Shown one piece after another: positions 25,301 to 39,630 of a DNA stretch of 64,000 nt (position 1 is the first letter of the stretch; each line of letters begins with the position of its first letter). A program made the translations under genes and the position numbers. The notes under the pieces are model-generated. The model made no database searches. It had not been told where the DNA came from and was given only the letters and a program-made list of their open reading frames with translations. The DNA is taken from contig WNNJ02003240.1 of assembly GCA_012934845.2 (NCBI GenBank), positions 310,001 through 374,000 on the forward strand. Reading direction: 5' to 3'. Source of the stretch: Pomphorhynchus laevis. Lineage: Eukaryota > Acanthocephala > Palaeacanthocephala > Echinorhynchida > Pomphorhynchidae.

Positions 25301-28300
25301 TCACTCATTCAAGTGAAATTAAAATAAAATTAATTAATAATAATGAATGAAATAGTAAAAATATTACAATTTAATAAATTTTTACAATTTGGTAAAACTG
25401 TTTTTATCAAATAATCAGATCTTGCAATGAAACTTTTATTAAATGTATCATCAATGAAATGTCGGCATTACCCACAAAATTGGTGTTGCAGATTTCGTTT
25501 TAAATTTTGTACGCTACAAATTTGCTTACTTGCTTTAAAGCACTTCTGTTATAAAAAACAACGTATCTTAGATAGCAATCAAAATGCATTCTGATTTTCT
25601 CAATTAAATTATATATTCGCCATATTTTAAAATATATGTAGATATGTCTAATATGTTATTTGTCGAAGACGCGTCAAAACTAATCCTCAGTTGGTTAAAT
25701 AACGAAATTCATAAATGTCCATATCTACAGTAATTCGATCGACAACCTCCCATTAATATTTATAATTTATACCATTCCTACCCAGTAGTTTTGCCAGTTG
25801 ATTACTTGTTATTTATTCCAGTTTGACTCTTTATTTGTTTTTTACTTTTAATTCTCTAATTTTTTAATGTAGATGAAAACAATTGGTAAAGGAAATTACC
25901 AATTGGTAAAGGAAATTATCGTTCTTTCATCAATTGGTCACTGCCTTTCAGCTACTCTTAAGTAAAGAGTAGCTGAAAACCCTTATATAACAGGGTTTTT
26001 AGCGTACGTTATAAAAACGCGTTTACAAGAATATCATCTTACTATTACTGTAAAGTAGTATACTCTTTAGATATTATTTAATTATTATACAACACATACT
26101 TTTCAAATTATTAGCATTTTTATGAGAAATTATTAGTATTTTTGAATAATTACATGAATTTTAAAAATTTAATGTTCAAAATTTAGTAATTTTCAAAATT
26201 AAATTATTATTTGTTACGTGTAAAATATCAATTGCTTAGCAATTGCCTTCTAAATATTTAGAAAAATTGAATCGAAAGTTGATTTGAATTGTTTTTAAAA
26301 ATAAGAATTTTTCTTATTTTCCAGAAATAAGAATTTTTTTTCCTAAAACCTAAGAAGGTGGATTAGTTAATCAACTACAAGATTTTATAAACTAGTTTGA
26401 ACTACTATAAACATTTGAAAATCTAAAAACAATGATGTTTGTTCTGTAGATAGAAAAAATATTTTATTCTCTTAACCGAATTAACGTATTCGGCAAATCT
26501 CCAAAAAAATCTTACTTTTTGAAGTTCAAGTATAATTCTATGGAGTGCAAATGTCTCTTGTTTGCAACATTGCTAGACCTATAAAATTATATTGTTAATT
26601 TAATGTATGCTTTGATTGTATATTCAAAAAATACTGTTATAATAATAGATACTCCTTTATGTAGAGGTTTTAAGAGGCTTTATGCTTACAATCAAACAAA
26701 TAAAATATTTGAAAATCCTTTAAATTAAATAACTTTCCATAATACTATGTAATTTTTCTTTTGGTGCGATGTGCGCTGAGGCAAATTGACGATGCCTTAT
26801 CTGCTGATATTGCAATTTTGCGTTTTAAAATAGCAACATTGTATTGATACATCATATCTCTGTTCCTATATTTCTATACTGTAATCTCCTTGATCTTTTC
26901 TAAAGGTGATGGACCAATCTCGCCTGCAGTGGAAAATATCAGTAAAAATATTTATCTTTACAATTATAATTATCTCTCCGTACATCGTGCACTTTCGGTT
27001 CATTTTAAATGACTACGCAATGTTATTGCAGCAATGATAACATCCCATCGTCACATACACCTGTTTCCAACATTGTAATTTCGATTAATGTCAAATTAAC
27101 ATTCTCGTAATGCCATTTGCTACACAAATTTTTAGTTTTTATCGTCAGTTAAACAAACGATCTCCGTTTGTTTAATAAATTATTAAATATCATTTAAATT
27201 ATTTTTAATTATTTTATTTTAATTTTATATCGTCCGTTAAACAAACGGACTCCGTCCCAGAAAATGTTCGTTTTTCACATTTGGTTGTTTTGTTTAAAGA
27301 ACAACGAAATGTGAATTTTGATAATATTAAAATTTTAAAATTTTTGAAATATTAAATTTTTTTAATTGTTTCATTTTAATAAAATAATTGGTAAATAAAT
27401 TTTTATAAATTATTTATTTAAATGTTTTCGTTATTGAATTCTTCCAACAATTATTTATATTTAAATTCATTTAATCTAATTAACTCATTTTAGGCATGTT
27501 TGTTACCACTGGATTATTCTGGTACATTGGTGCTCGCTCTGAAAATCTCTGGCGATTGGATTCATGTGAAGCTATTTTTAAATATTCACATTCAAATGTT
27601 TACTTATGTTTTCAGCGTGCGATCTTGTCTCCAATTATTTCGGAGTGCTGGCAAACAGAATATATTCATAACGCAATTAAGCTGTATATTGTTTATGCCT
27701 CAGATATATTTAAAAAGTCGAAATCTACAGCGCACTACGACGCACATGTTCATTGCTGTTCCGTAGTTTTAAAAATATTTGAATGTAATATATCATGTAA
27801 AGAGCAGAAATCAGCTTCAATATGGTAGTTTGCTCTTTGAAGCAGGACTTTAATTTAACTATATATTACTTAATTTATAATTAATAAATAAATAAATTAA
27901 TTAGAAATTGTAATTCTGATTAAAACTCGAACCCACAAACTTAGAATTTGTAAATTCCTAATGTATTGAAAATTGATAAGTTTAAAAAATTAAATCAGTT
28001 AACTGAGTCTGCAATTTAATTTTTAAGTCATAGTTAATATTTATTAATTTTATTATTTTTTTAATATTAAATTTTTAATTTTTAGTATTTAATTTTTTTA
28101 AATTATTAAATATTAATAATGATGCTAAATCCAAATGTAATAATAAATAATAAGTAATTATAAATAATAAATAATTGTAATATAAGATTTTATACAATTT
28201 ATAAAATTAAAAATTTAAATAAGGATTAGAGGTCATTTTTATAAGAATTAGAGGTCATCAGGATGTACATTTTGAACCCCATATCTCCACTAAACATAGC

Positions 28301-31300
28301 AGCTGAACAAATACATGCTGATGACGTATTTTCTCTAATGAAATTTGATTATTTAGTATTAAGTAATTTCCTTATTCTGATACAAAGCAAATTGTTTATT
28401 ATTCATCCATAAAAAATTCCGTTTAATAGTTTAAATTTTTTTATAATATTCTTTTTGATATTTACCTTTTAATTATAAGAAATAGAAAAGATATTAAAAT
28501 ATTAACCCGTCAATATTAAAATTTTTGCATCCCATTTTTTGGCATAATAAAACTGTATTTACTCATGAAATATTATAAATTTAATATTCTAAATAATAAG
28601 CAAATCATATCAGCTTGCCAATCAGATCAGCTTTTTATTTACTATAATATATAAATAATAAGGATAAATAATAAATAATTGAGAATAAAAGAAATAAAAG
28701 AGAATTACACAAGAGTAACAGATTTTGATTATTTTAATCATGTATATTTTGCCAGTTCGCAATATTTATGGAACGGAAACGCGAGTACGTCATTGCACTT
28801 AGACAGTTTTAGGTAACTGTTGATTCCAACAAGAATTAGATCAGATAACTGATCTAACGATATATGATAACGATATATAAATAATAAAGATAAATAATAA
28901 ATAATTATATAAGATTTTATACAATTTATTATTGAAATTTACATTCCAAATCAATTTTTATGAATTAACTAATAAATTATGTTATTGACCAAATGTATGT
29001 TATGCATTTCCAAATGAAAGCTATACAAAATTCTTTATAAAAATAAAATAATAAAATTGAATAATGTTAAAATTTAAAGTTAAAATTTACAATAAAAATC
29101 AATTTTTATGAATTGACTAATAAATAACAGACGATGTATAAGAATAAGGATTAGCAGTCATCAGGAGGAACTCTTATGTTATCAGATTTCGACTCTTATT
29201 TCTCGACCAGTGATCAAAAACGAAAACGGTTTACGGATTTAATAACTCGTTGGGTACCTTTTGTTTTACAAACATGTTTTACTGTATAAAGCAACTAATA
29301 GAAAATATATGAAATGATATTTATGCTTTTCTGTATAAATCCTTTGTAAACATCTACAGTAATTTGACTTGAAAATCTAATATAATGCTCATATAGTATC
29401 TTATTCTTTCAAAGTATATTGTTTATTATCTATAATGATTAATAAGTAAAATTGCTCTATTATAAATTGATTATTCACTCCTTAGAATCGTTTAGAATTA
29501 GGAGAGTGAAAAATATTTCATTAAAGTTCTATTTTTCGATAACGGCTGTAGTCATCAGGAACAAAATGCAATTTTGTTCCTGATGATGATAACAGCCGTT
29601 ATCGAAAATTATAATTTTAATAAAATATTGTTCATTCTCTCATAATTGTAAAAATTATTCATTATCTATTGATTAAATCAAATAATTAAATCATTTGTTT
29701 TAATTCAAAAGAAATTAAATGTTTCTACTTCACCATTAAATTCAATGTTACGGATAATGACATATTGTCTTTACAGGATTCATTTGTTTGAGACCATGTT
29801 TATAAATCTCCGTCATGTGTTTCAAGTTTATGCAGATGAACAAAACGATTCACTGATTCAAATAACTGTAGAGGTATTGCTTTTAAGTTGTAACTTTAAA
29901 ATTATACTAACCGTAATAACAGAGTGTTCTTAAATTACTTTGTCGATCAATTGCGTATCAAGTAACATTGCCCGGAAGTATTTGGACTAGAGCAACAGAA
30001 CTGCTTTGCCAGTACAGCCATTTTCCTGCAGTAGTAAAGGCATGGACTGTATGTATTTTCAAAATACTTTTATCTTTATGAATTAAAAGTTTTATAATAT
30101 TTAAAGGTCATTTAATTTACTGCAAAAATCAAAAATCTTTTATCATTTCCCTTAAATTTTAAATTTTGTATTTTATCAATTTAGTTAATTAGAATATTTT
30201 ATTTAGAGATATTCTGGGGCCGACTCGATTTTAACATGAAATTAAGATGAATATTTCTTTAATTTATTATGGAAAGACTAATATTTATAATAACTCGATG
30301 ATTTATAAATATGCTAATAACTTTTAACTTATTCAATGAATATAATCAGCAATATCGATTTTATCAGAACGAGACTTCATATCAACCTAAAACATCGACT
30401 TAAACTGTAAATAAATAATGGTTAATATTATAGTTTTCTTAAATACGATCAATTCGTTTTCACAAGATACACTAAAGATCTCGACATTGCCCAATTCTGG
30501 TGCCTACTTGAAATACATTTACTCGTTTTCTTTGTCGAATAGCTGTTGAGACACCTGAAGACGGAAATACAAAAATCAAAATTGCTTATGAGTTGTATAA
30601 GTTGATTCAATTTAAACCAATAAAAATGTATCAAATATTAAGCGTAAATGGATGCAAACATACTTATATTATGGGCAGCGTCTTGCGGAAACAGTTAGCC
30701 ACTGATGGACACAATATCAGTTCATTTTAATTCCAATGTATTGCTACAACCGACAATACAATACTTTAAAATTGCCTTCTTAGACTAACATTATATGGAA
30801 TAGAATTACGTATAAATTTACTTAGCTTCCCTTTGATTAACTGAATAACTGATCAAGTGAGGTTACAACGTGTATTTGTAAAAAACTTTTTGTAAATTTT
30901 TTGCTAGATTTGTACAAATTTTATTGTTTATAAATGTTTTTATAATGTTTTAAATGTAAAATAAAATTACATTTATCGAAAAGCTGTATCGTTATATATA
31001 TTCTGAATGTATAGAGACAATATTTTAACATAACTTTATAATAAGTAATCAAGATTTGCCTTTGTGCAACAGTGAACTTCCTTGAGGTTGTTGGACATTA
31101 GAGACACGAGTAGAAAATAAAATAATGATAGCTTTCGATGATAGCGCCCAATTACCAAAGCAAACATTGATTAGTTTTCTAAAGTTACTTTTAAATATTG
31201 AAATTACTTTTTAAATAACATGTAATTTGTCGTATGAGTATCATGACCGAAATAACTTGAAATTCTTTCGTATCAGTGTTGTCATTTTAATTTTGCTTTA

Positions 31301-34300
31301 TAAGGAAGCTATCGTTGAAAGCTAACATGTTTTATTTTCTACAATAAAAACCACGTGTTTATAATAACTTTATTTATTTCGAAGGACTTAATGATAGAAA
31401 TAAAACCATTTAAAATATTTTATTTTTTGTAGATTATTTAACTGTTTAACTTAATAAATAGATAATAATTATATTTTAACTACTGTTGACGTGTATTAAT
31501 AAGAAAGAATTTTATAACTTTTTTTATTAACACGAATACAAAAAGATAAACCTACATGCTTTTACAACCTTCGTCGGGAAGCTTAACCCGGAATGCGCCT
31601 ACCACAGACGGCTAGCCTCCAATGAGGCGTTTTGACCTTAGTCGACTCATCACTACAGGGTAGTCTCATCAGTGTGGCCCTTAGCGACACAACTTCGACA
31701 ATACTACCTTTTCTGTAAACCTCTGAATGGAAGTCACTAAGCGCACGCTTATCCACCGGTTACCAGCCTTACATCTGGTAGGGTTTGCGATAGCAGTGGC
31801 TTCACAGGGCAGCACATGTGCTGTCGTTTCTTCCATCGTCAGCTAATAATTATAATTATAATGTTATCATTTTATTCAAATTGTCTTACCGTTATTTTGT
31901 TTTATATTTTTGGTGGGCCTTAGCATGTGGTTGATTGCCTCACATCTGTGATGTCAGAAAGAGTTTATCAAGTAAAATCAAAACAACACACTGAGCAATT
32001 ACACGGAATAGGAGGTTTAATAATTATTTCTGTAAATTAATCGATGTTTTGTTTTAGGAGCTGTCTCTTTTCGAAGTACAAGAGTACAAACTTTAGCTAT
32101 ACCTAAGTCACTTGGTAATATAATTATTTCCTTAAAATAATTATTTAATTTTAAATTAAATGTGGTAACTATTAAACTACGTGGAAGTTTCCAAGTAGTT
32201 TAAAACTTTAATCATTTGCTAATTGTTAATTAATAAAACAATTATATATTCTATTTTTTGAACTCACGTTACATTCATTCCATAGTATGATTTATTACTT
32301 AAATTATGTCAAAGAATATTGTATTTGTAATAAATGTTAAAAATAAATATTTATTAAAAATAAACCATTTACTTTTCATTTAATAAGAAAATTAAATGAA
32401 ATTAATTTAATGGGTATGAATTTGGTCGTTTTTATGCCAGACTATCATTTTATGTCACACTCAGATCATATTTGTACTCGGTTCGTATCCTGAATAATCA
32501 CATAAATAACATTAACTAGTAATTAAAAGTAAGAGGTGAAAGGAATATGAGCATTTTTTAACAATCAGCGTTATAACGAAACGCGTAATAACACATATTA
32601 TCTGGCAATTTCAAAATAATATTTATGACTACTTGAGAACATGAAGTAATGAACACTAAATTGATATATAAATACTATAGTGCTGTAACCATATTAAATA
32701 ATTAATAATTAATCCGTTAATTATATAACATAAATATATTTTATAGTATAAATATAGTATTTATAAGTTAAATATAGTATTTATAACTTAAAGTTATCAA
32801 AACACAATTTAAAAAATATCGTAAGGTTATCGAAATTAATACTAATATAAAAATCTATTTTAACGCTATCAAATTTATACGATAACGCTCTTTAACTCGT
32901 ATATTCACTCAACATAAATAGTTTATTTGTATGTATTTTCTGGTACGACATAAATTATAATCACCTGAAGTAACACGAAAAGCAATATTCGTAAATGATT
33001 ATGTTACGGTTGCATATTGATTTTTGAGCATAGGAACGTAGTGATTAAAGTTTAGAAACAATTATTACAAGTCACAATTCAATAATAGATAAACAGTTGT
33101 ATTACGGTTGAATCGGATAATTAAACTTTACTGATACTATAGAAAAATCTCAACTTACATAAAAATCCAATAATACCTAGGCTAATATAAATATTAGTAA
33201 TATAATATTTTATAGTATAAATATAGTATTATATAAATTTCATATTACAATATAATGTATTATATAATACATTCAAGGATGAAATAAAATAATTTTTTCT
33301 TTAATTAATTTTTGCTGTGTTTACTTAGCTTTAAAATTTTCGTAGAATAATAAAATAATATCTGATATAAAATAATATTAAAATATATTAAATAATATAG
33401 TTATAATACTGCGATAGTTATAATACAAATATTATATTATAGTTATTCTAATAATTAAGGAATATAAATATGATAAATTAATATATATATAATAAATTAT
33501 TTTGGAAAGTTTTTTAATGTCAAATGCTCACAGACTGTGTGATAACAAGCCGTCAAAAGTGAAGTAGATTGAAAAAAATAGTTACTTGTTTAGAAGCATT
33601 GAACATAGTTGCTTTTTGGAAATTGGGAGTGGGGATGAAAATCGCATGTGATTAGATAGGGAATTCCAAAGTAGAGGAGCAGCGATATGTAAAGATCGAC
33701 TTCCGAAGTTGACTAAGTGAAATATAGAATTCCTGATAAGAATTAATAGTTATATATTATCTAATAGATAATAGTAATAATCTATATAATAGATTACTAG
33801 TTTGTATAATTCATGAAAATGAGAAAATTTCTCATTAATTATTTAAATTTCTCAAAATATATGTTAATGAGGATATGTACAATAATCGATTATCTTTTTC
33901 TAATAATTTATCTTTATACACATAAAATTTAATCTTGACGTTAATCTTGACATTATCATTTATTATTATTTTTGCGTTTATCAATGCCTTTTAGCAAACT
34001 TTAAGTTCAAACTTTTTTATTGCCTCAAAGACAATTGTTTAAATGTAGGTTTGTTTTTAAAATCCGTTGAAGTCAAAACCAATTCGTTAAAATTTAAATA
34101 TTTTAAGGAATATCTGAAACTTGCAAGCAGTCACGACCTTCGACTCAGGGCAGTGTCAAGAAACACATTCGGTCTAGAAGCTACAGTGATTCAATAGCTC
34201 ATCTTTTTTATGTAGGTAACTTATTCGACCCTTAAGATTGATGTTTTGAATTCAGATGGTGTAAATCCATTAAACATAATTATAATAATTTATAATATAA

Positions 34301-37300
34301 CAAATAATCTAAATAATTAAACATGTCTTATTTTAGGTTCTCGTTATTTGCGGATTTTCCAAATCATGTTACAGTCCTAATAAAATATCACATCTATTTA
34401 TTACTTTAACAACATACTCTTTTACATAGTAGCCGTTATGTTCCGGTTTAATAATTAATTTTTATTTTTTTAAATGTTTAATTTTTTCGATATAACTAAA
34501 TTCAGGCCTTTATTAAATGAATTCATTATATATTTTTTACCATAAAATATAGTAGTGGTTCTCAAATTATAATGAAGAATAAAATCCAAATCAATTATTT
34601 AAATATTTAGCAATCAGTCAGAGTGTTTATTTGATAAACTTTTAATTGCAAGATTGTAAACTTTACACTTGACTGTCATAAGTAACAGTGAACCAGAAGT
34701 GGAATTAGAATATTCCACTTCTGGAATAATATTTGTATTAGAAATATTATAATACACATATTATAATATTATTACATATTATAATATTATTTGTATTATA
34801 AATTACAAATATTTGTAATATAATAATATAATTTTTGTAATATTAATATTACACATATTAGGTGTTTAAAATATCTAAACACCTAAATTGTTGTTTTACA
34901 ATTTATAATTTGAATTCTTCTATTTATTAATTTTATTTATTTATTTTCATTTATTAATCGTGGCTCAATGAAATTTTTGTAAATGAAGTTGACTAAAAGT
35001 AAAGAATGTTGTACATTTATTAATAAATAAATGTTTACTAATTTATTAAATTAATTTAATAAATGTTTGTACATTTATTGAACATTTGTGTATTAATTTT
35101 TGTAAATTCAAATTGCATTCATATTTTATTTAATGCGAATTTTCTTTCATTTTCTTTTGTTAAGATTATTTAAATTATCCTTCAACGGATCGTTTTCTCA
35201 AGTCTAGAAATTAATTTGTTTTCGTTTTATTGAATGCGTTTTTATTAAATACGTTTTTAAAAACGCATTCAAGCAAATTAAATTGATTTCGATGGATCAT
35301 TACAAAAACTTTTTAATGTTTAATCCTTATATTTCAGCTTAAATCACAATGTAGTATTGCGATAAGTAGAATTTATATTTTTAAAATATGATTTTAATGA
35401 TATCAGTATCATTCTTTAGAGCAAATTGAGAATTAATTTTAATAATTCACGAGTTTAGTGCTATATATCGCTATAAAATGAGAATATATAATTTTTCATA
35501 TACATCACTATACATTAAGAATTTATCAGAACGAGGTTAATAAGATAATTTATTTGAATCAATTATGCCATAATTTTTTTTATATTTTGGATTCGTTTCT
35601 TTATAATATATAAAATTCAAATTAACTTTACGTTTTCGGTAAATGTTTAAGCTACTTTTTCTGTTGTGTCATTTTAAAGTTTTCGCTTGATCGTAATATC
35701 CTGTATTAACTCATAGGAAGAACATAAGTTACATGATATTTCTGGTCATTCATTACAATTTAAAAATTACGATAACCAATATAATGGTAGGCTAATATTT
35801 TCTGCCAATGTATGTAATTGTATCATTTAGACATAATAAAACAAAATTGCTCTGATGGTAACAATAAAGAAGTTGTCGAAGAATTGCTTAATGATTTGTT
35901 AAAATGCTCTGATTCTATAGAGTTTAAGCTTGAAGGTATCTGATCTGAAAACTAAAATCATTTGCATTTTACAAAAATGCATCAAATATTTTCAAATTTA
36001 CTTTTTAAATTTTTCAAAATAGTTAATAAAACCGAAATATTGTATTTAGTAATAATTTCACATATTCTAATAATTAAATATAATAATTAAATAATAATTT
36101 AATTCTTATTTATTTCTTCTATTTTATTTGCAATAAGAAACAAATCACTAAGATAGCAGTAATTTACTTTGTGGATGATGACTAATCTTACATATTATTC
36201 ATAAATAATTTTTTGAAATTGATAAAAAAATTTATTTGATATTTCGCTAACCTCTGTTAGCATCTTTAGAAAATTATCTGAAACAAATTAACGGATTGAT
36301 GTTGTAAACGATTAGAAACTGAAAACTCAAAATTAATGGCAAAATTCAAAAGTTGCCATTATGAGTCATTAAAATTTTTTTAATGCCGCACTTTAACTTT
36401 GCACACCGCGGAATTAAATTATTTTCTTTGCAGTCTCTAAAAAATTGAATGACCATTTTAGATTTCGACCTGTTGATTTCGATTTTCTCTAAGCTTCTCG
36501 ATAACAGCAGACTAGTGGCGCCATAGCACTGTCGAATGATTGTAAATAGTTGATAATGACTTATTATGGATAAAGAATTATTGGAGCTGGATCAAAAATG
36601 AGGGAAATTTTATTTGATATTTTGCTAACCTCTGTTAGCATCTTCAGAATAGTATAATGTTTTGGATATCATATCATTTATTATAAAAATTAAAATTGTT
36701 TGCCCTTTGTTTATAATAAATTATAATAAATTATTTAATAATAAATAAATTAAATAAATTATTTTGAATTGTCTTATGCAAATCTTTAGCAGTATCATCG
36801 TGTGAGGATATACACGATATTAGTGCCAATGTATCCGACGCTACTACCGATGGCGATTGTGATTCAATTTCAAATTCATTTTTCTGTAAAGAAAATACAA
36901 AATACAACGAAATTGGTAAATATTTTTATATCAAAAATGTATTTTTTTGTAATGACGTTTAACTGAATTTCACATACTACATTCAATTATCAAATAAAAT
37001 ATTTAATTTATTTATTTATAAAAAATTAAATTTTTAATTAATTATACGTTTAGTTAATTAAAGTTTTAATTAATTACACTTTTAATGAAATTAATAAAGT
37101 TCATATATATTCCGCTGTCTTTCCATAGTTTCTGGTAGACTTTCTTTATTTTTAATGAACACTTTTTACTCCAGTGATATATACTGTCAGCTGTATGCTT
37201 GTGTAAGTCAGTGATATCCTACATTTAGAATTCTCTCAGTGTTCATAAAACTGCATTCAGTTCTACGCTTCCTAATTATTCGATTGTATTTACTTACGTG

Positions 37301-39544
37301 CGTATTATTGTATACTCAAAGCAAAGTTTAATTTTTTTGTAAAAGTTAAATGAGCTTAAAGAGGTGGGAGGTAGACTATTTCGATTTGATATTTTGTTGC
37401 ATTAATATGAGTTTCTATGGTATTCTATTATATGCAACAAAAAGTGTCCCCAAATGAATACAATAATTTTATATCTCAACAGATAATTTCGAAAAAATAA
37501 ATTTATCCGAATTTAGGACAATTCACTCTAAATAGTATTTCATTATCAAAACTGAATTAAAGTGATTTTTAAAGTAAAAGGTATAGCAAAATTCATTAAA
37601 ACGAAACGTTTAGAATACATTTTTAATCCCCAAATTAAGAAGTTTTCGCTTCTTAATTTAGTATTTTACAGTATTTTTCTAGTATTTTTTTATAAATGCT
37701 ATATTGATATTATATATAACCGAGATATTGTTATTTTTTAAATAACAGCGTGTGAATTCAAAACTTAAGTTTTGTATGTTGCATACAAAACTTCATTTAT
37801 TCAATGAAGTTAAATGAATAAACTTCCAACATCATTTATTCATTTTTTCACCTTTAAGAACAATTTTATTTTAATATTAACAATTTAATTTTTAAATATT
37901 ACATTAATATTTAATAACAATTTTTTATCTTTTATTTAATTCAAGGATAATACAAATTTTTATTAGGCTTCGTTTATTTGTTAATTTTTCAGTATTTCAA
38001 AATATAAAGTACAATTTGTCTATATACCATCGGTGCTGAACATATAATTTTAAACTTTTAGCTGATGACTCTGATCATAAAATTGATTATGATAGCTCCA
38101 ATGCAGTTGCTCTAGCTTGGCGTAGTCTAATTCGATGTATTGGGCGGCCTGTTCAAATATTATCGGAGGAATCTAAACTTGTAGTTGTTCGCAAATTCGT
38201 CGAGCTTTGGAATATTTTCTGTGGGGTAATTGCGTTTTAATCGTTTTAATTAATAACGATATAATTAAAAGTTCAGTAGTGCAAAGGTTCGAATGCTCAC
38301 TAAATCAGAAAGTATTTTTATTCCGACTTGTAAATCCATTTATAAATGAATATATCGTATTCTAACAATCTATTAGAAACCTACCCTATGTGTGTGATTC
38401 GCTAGCCGGATCACTGTTTTTCCATGCTGTCACTTACATTGGGTGTTTTTAATTTAACTTAATTGCATCTGGAGCTGTAATTCTTCTGATTGTGGGACGA
38501 TATTATTTTCACAGGTATTGTTCCTGTTTTTGATAGCAGGACGCTACTAATCAGCCTGCTTCAGTGGTGTAGATATACATTTCTGTATATTAGTTTTATA
38601 AAATTATAATTGGATACAATATTATAATTGCAGCAGAAAGAGCTAAGATAAAGCAGTGTAGCATTCAATTAGCAGAATTATTTATTATTATGGATGATTT
38701 ATTATACGCATATCTTATCGTTCGTGATTGTAATTATAATGTTGTAATTTTTAGGTCCAATTGAAATTCAACAAACACACCAGAGTCGCTGCAATTTTAA
38801 AGCAAAATGTTTTTATTTAATGACAAAAAGAACGAATTATGTTTTTACTTTGTACCTAAAAAGAGTGAACTTTTTTATTATCGGACTTGGGCTTTTACAA
38901 GTTTTAATATCCAACAAACGGTTTGGCTTATCCTTTAAATTAAGTTCCGTTGTCACTTAATTTCATTTTGCCAATTGTCATTCTAAAAGAAATTATATGA
39001 CCCATATTTTACTCACTCCGACTTTTGTCTAGATTGGCATATTCTCTTTAATAAAACAAATTTATGATATAAGTTTATATTTTATAAGTTAATTACTTTA
39101 TTAATAATATTAATCATGCTATTTTAGCTGTTGGGCAAACAATTATTTTAAAATACAAGTCAATATTTGAATGATACAATTGCTTTGAGTCACAATTTCT
39201 AAATTGTTTATAAAATAAATTTTTATTTTGATTTATATGTTAATATTATAGCGTTTACTATCAAAGTTTGAGTATTAGAAAAAATACTGTTAAAATATTA
39301 ATATTAAAATATTAAAAAATATTGATATATTCGGTAAAATACGTGGAATAGTATTATTAGAATCCCTAAATATATAAATATATAAATTATTTAATAAATT
39401 ATTATAAATAGTATTGATTAGTATTAAATAGTATTGATTATTATAAATAGTATAAATAGTATTCAGCGACGTGGTGAGCTCATAACAATTTCCTCACGAA
39501 GAACGCAATTTTGAGGTTGTACATATAATGGCCCATTTGCTGGA

Positions 39545-39630
<86 letters not shown>

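Noticed and set aside
27496-27615. The 110-codon open frame starting at 27496 as one continuous exon
   Set aside because: Its first 40 codons lie in the wrong frame for exon 10 and in a 50-nt intron. Only the part from 27616 fits RalGAP-alpha.
33520-33740. GC-richer block as a possible LINE 3' end
   Set aside because: Short frames such as KLGVGMKIAC give no motif that I can tie to a family, so it is left unassigned.
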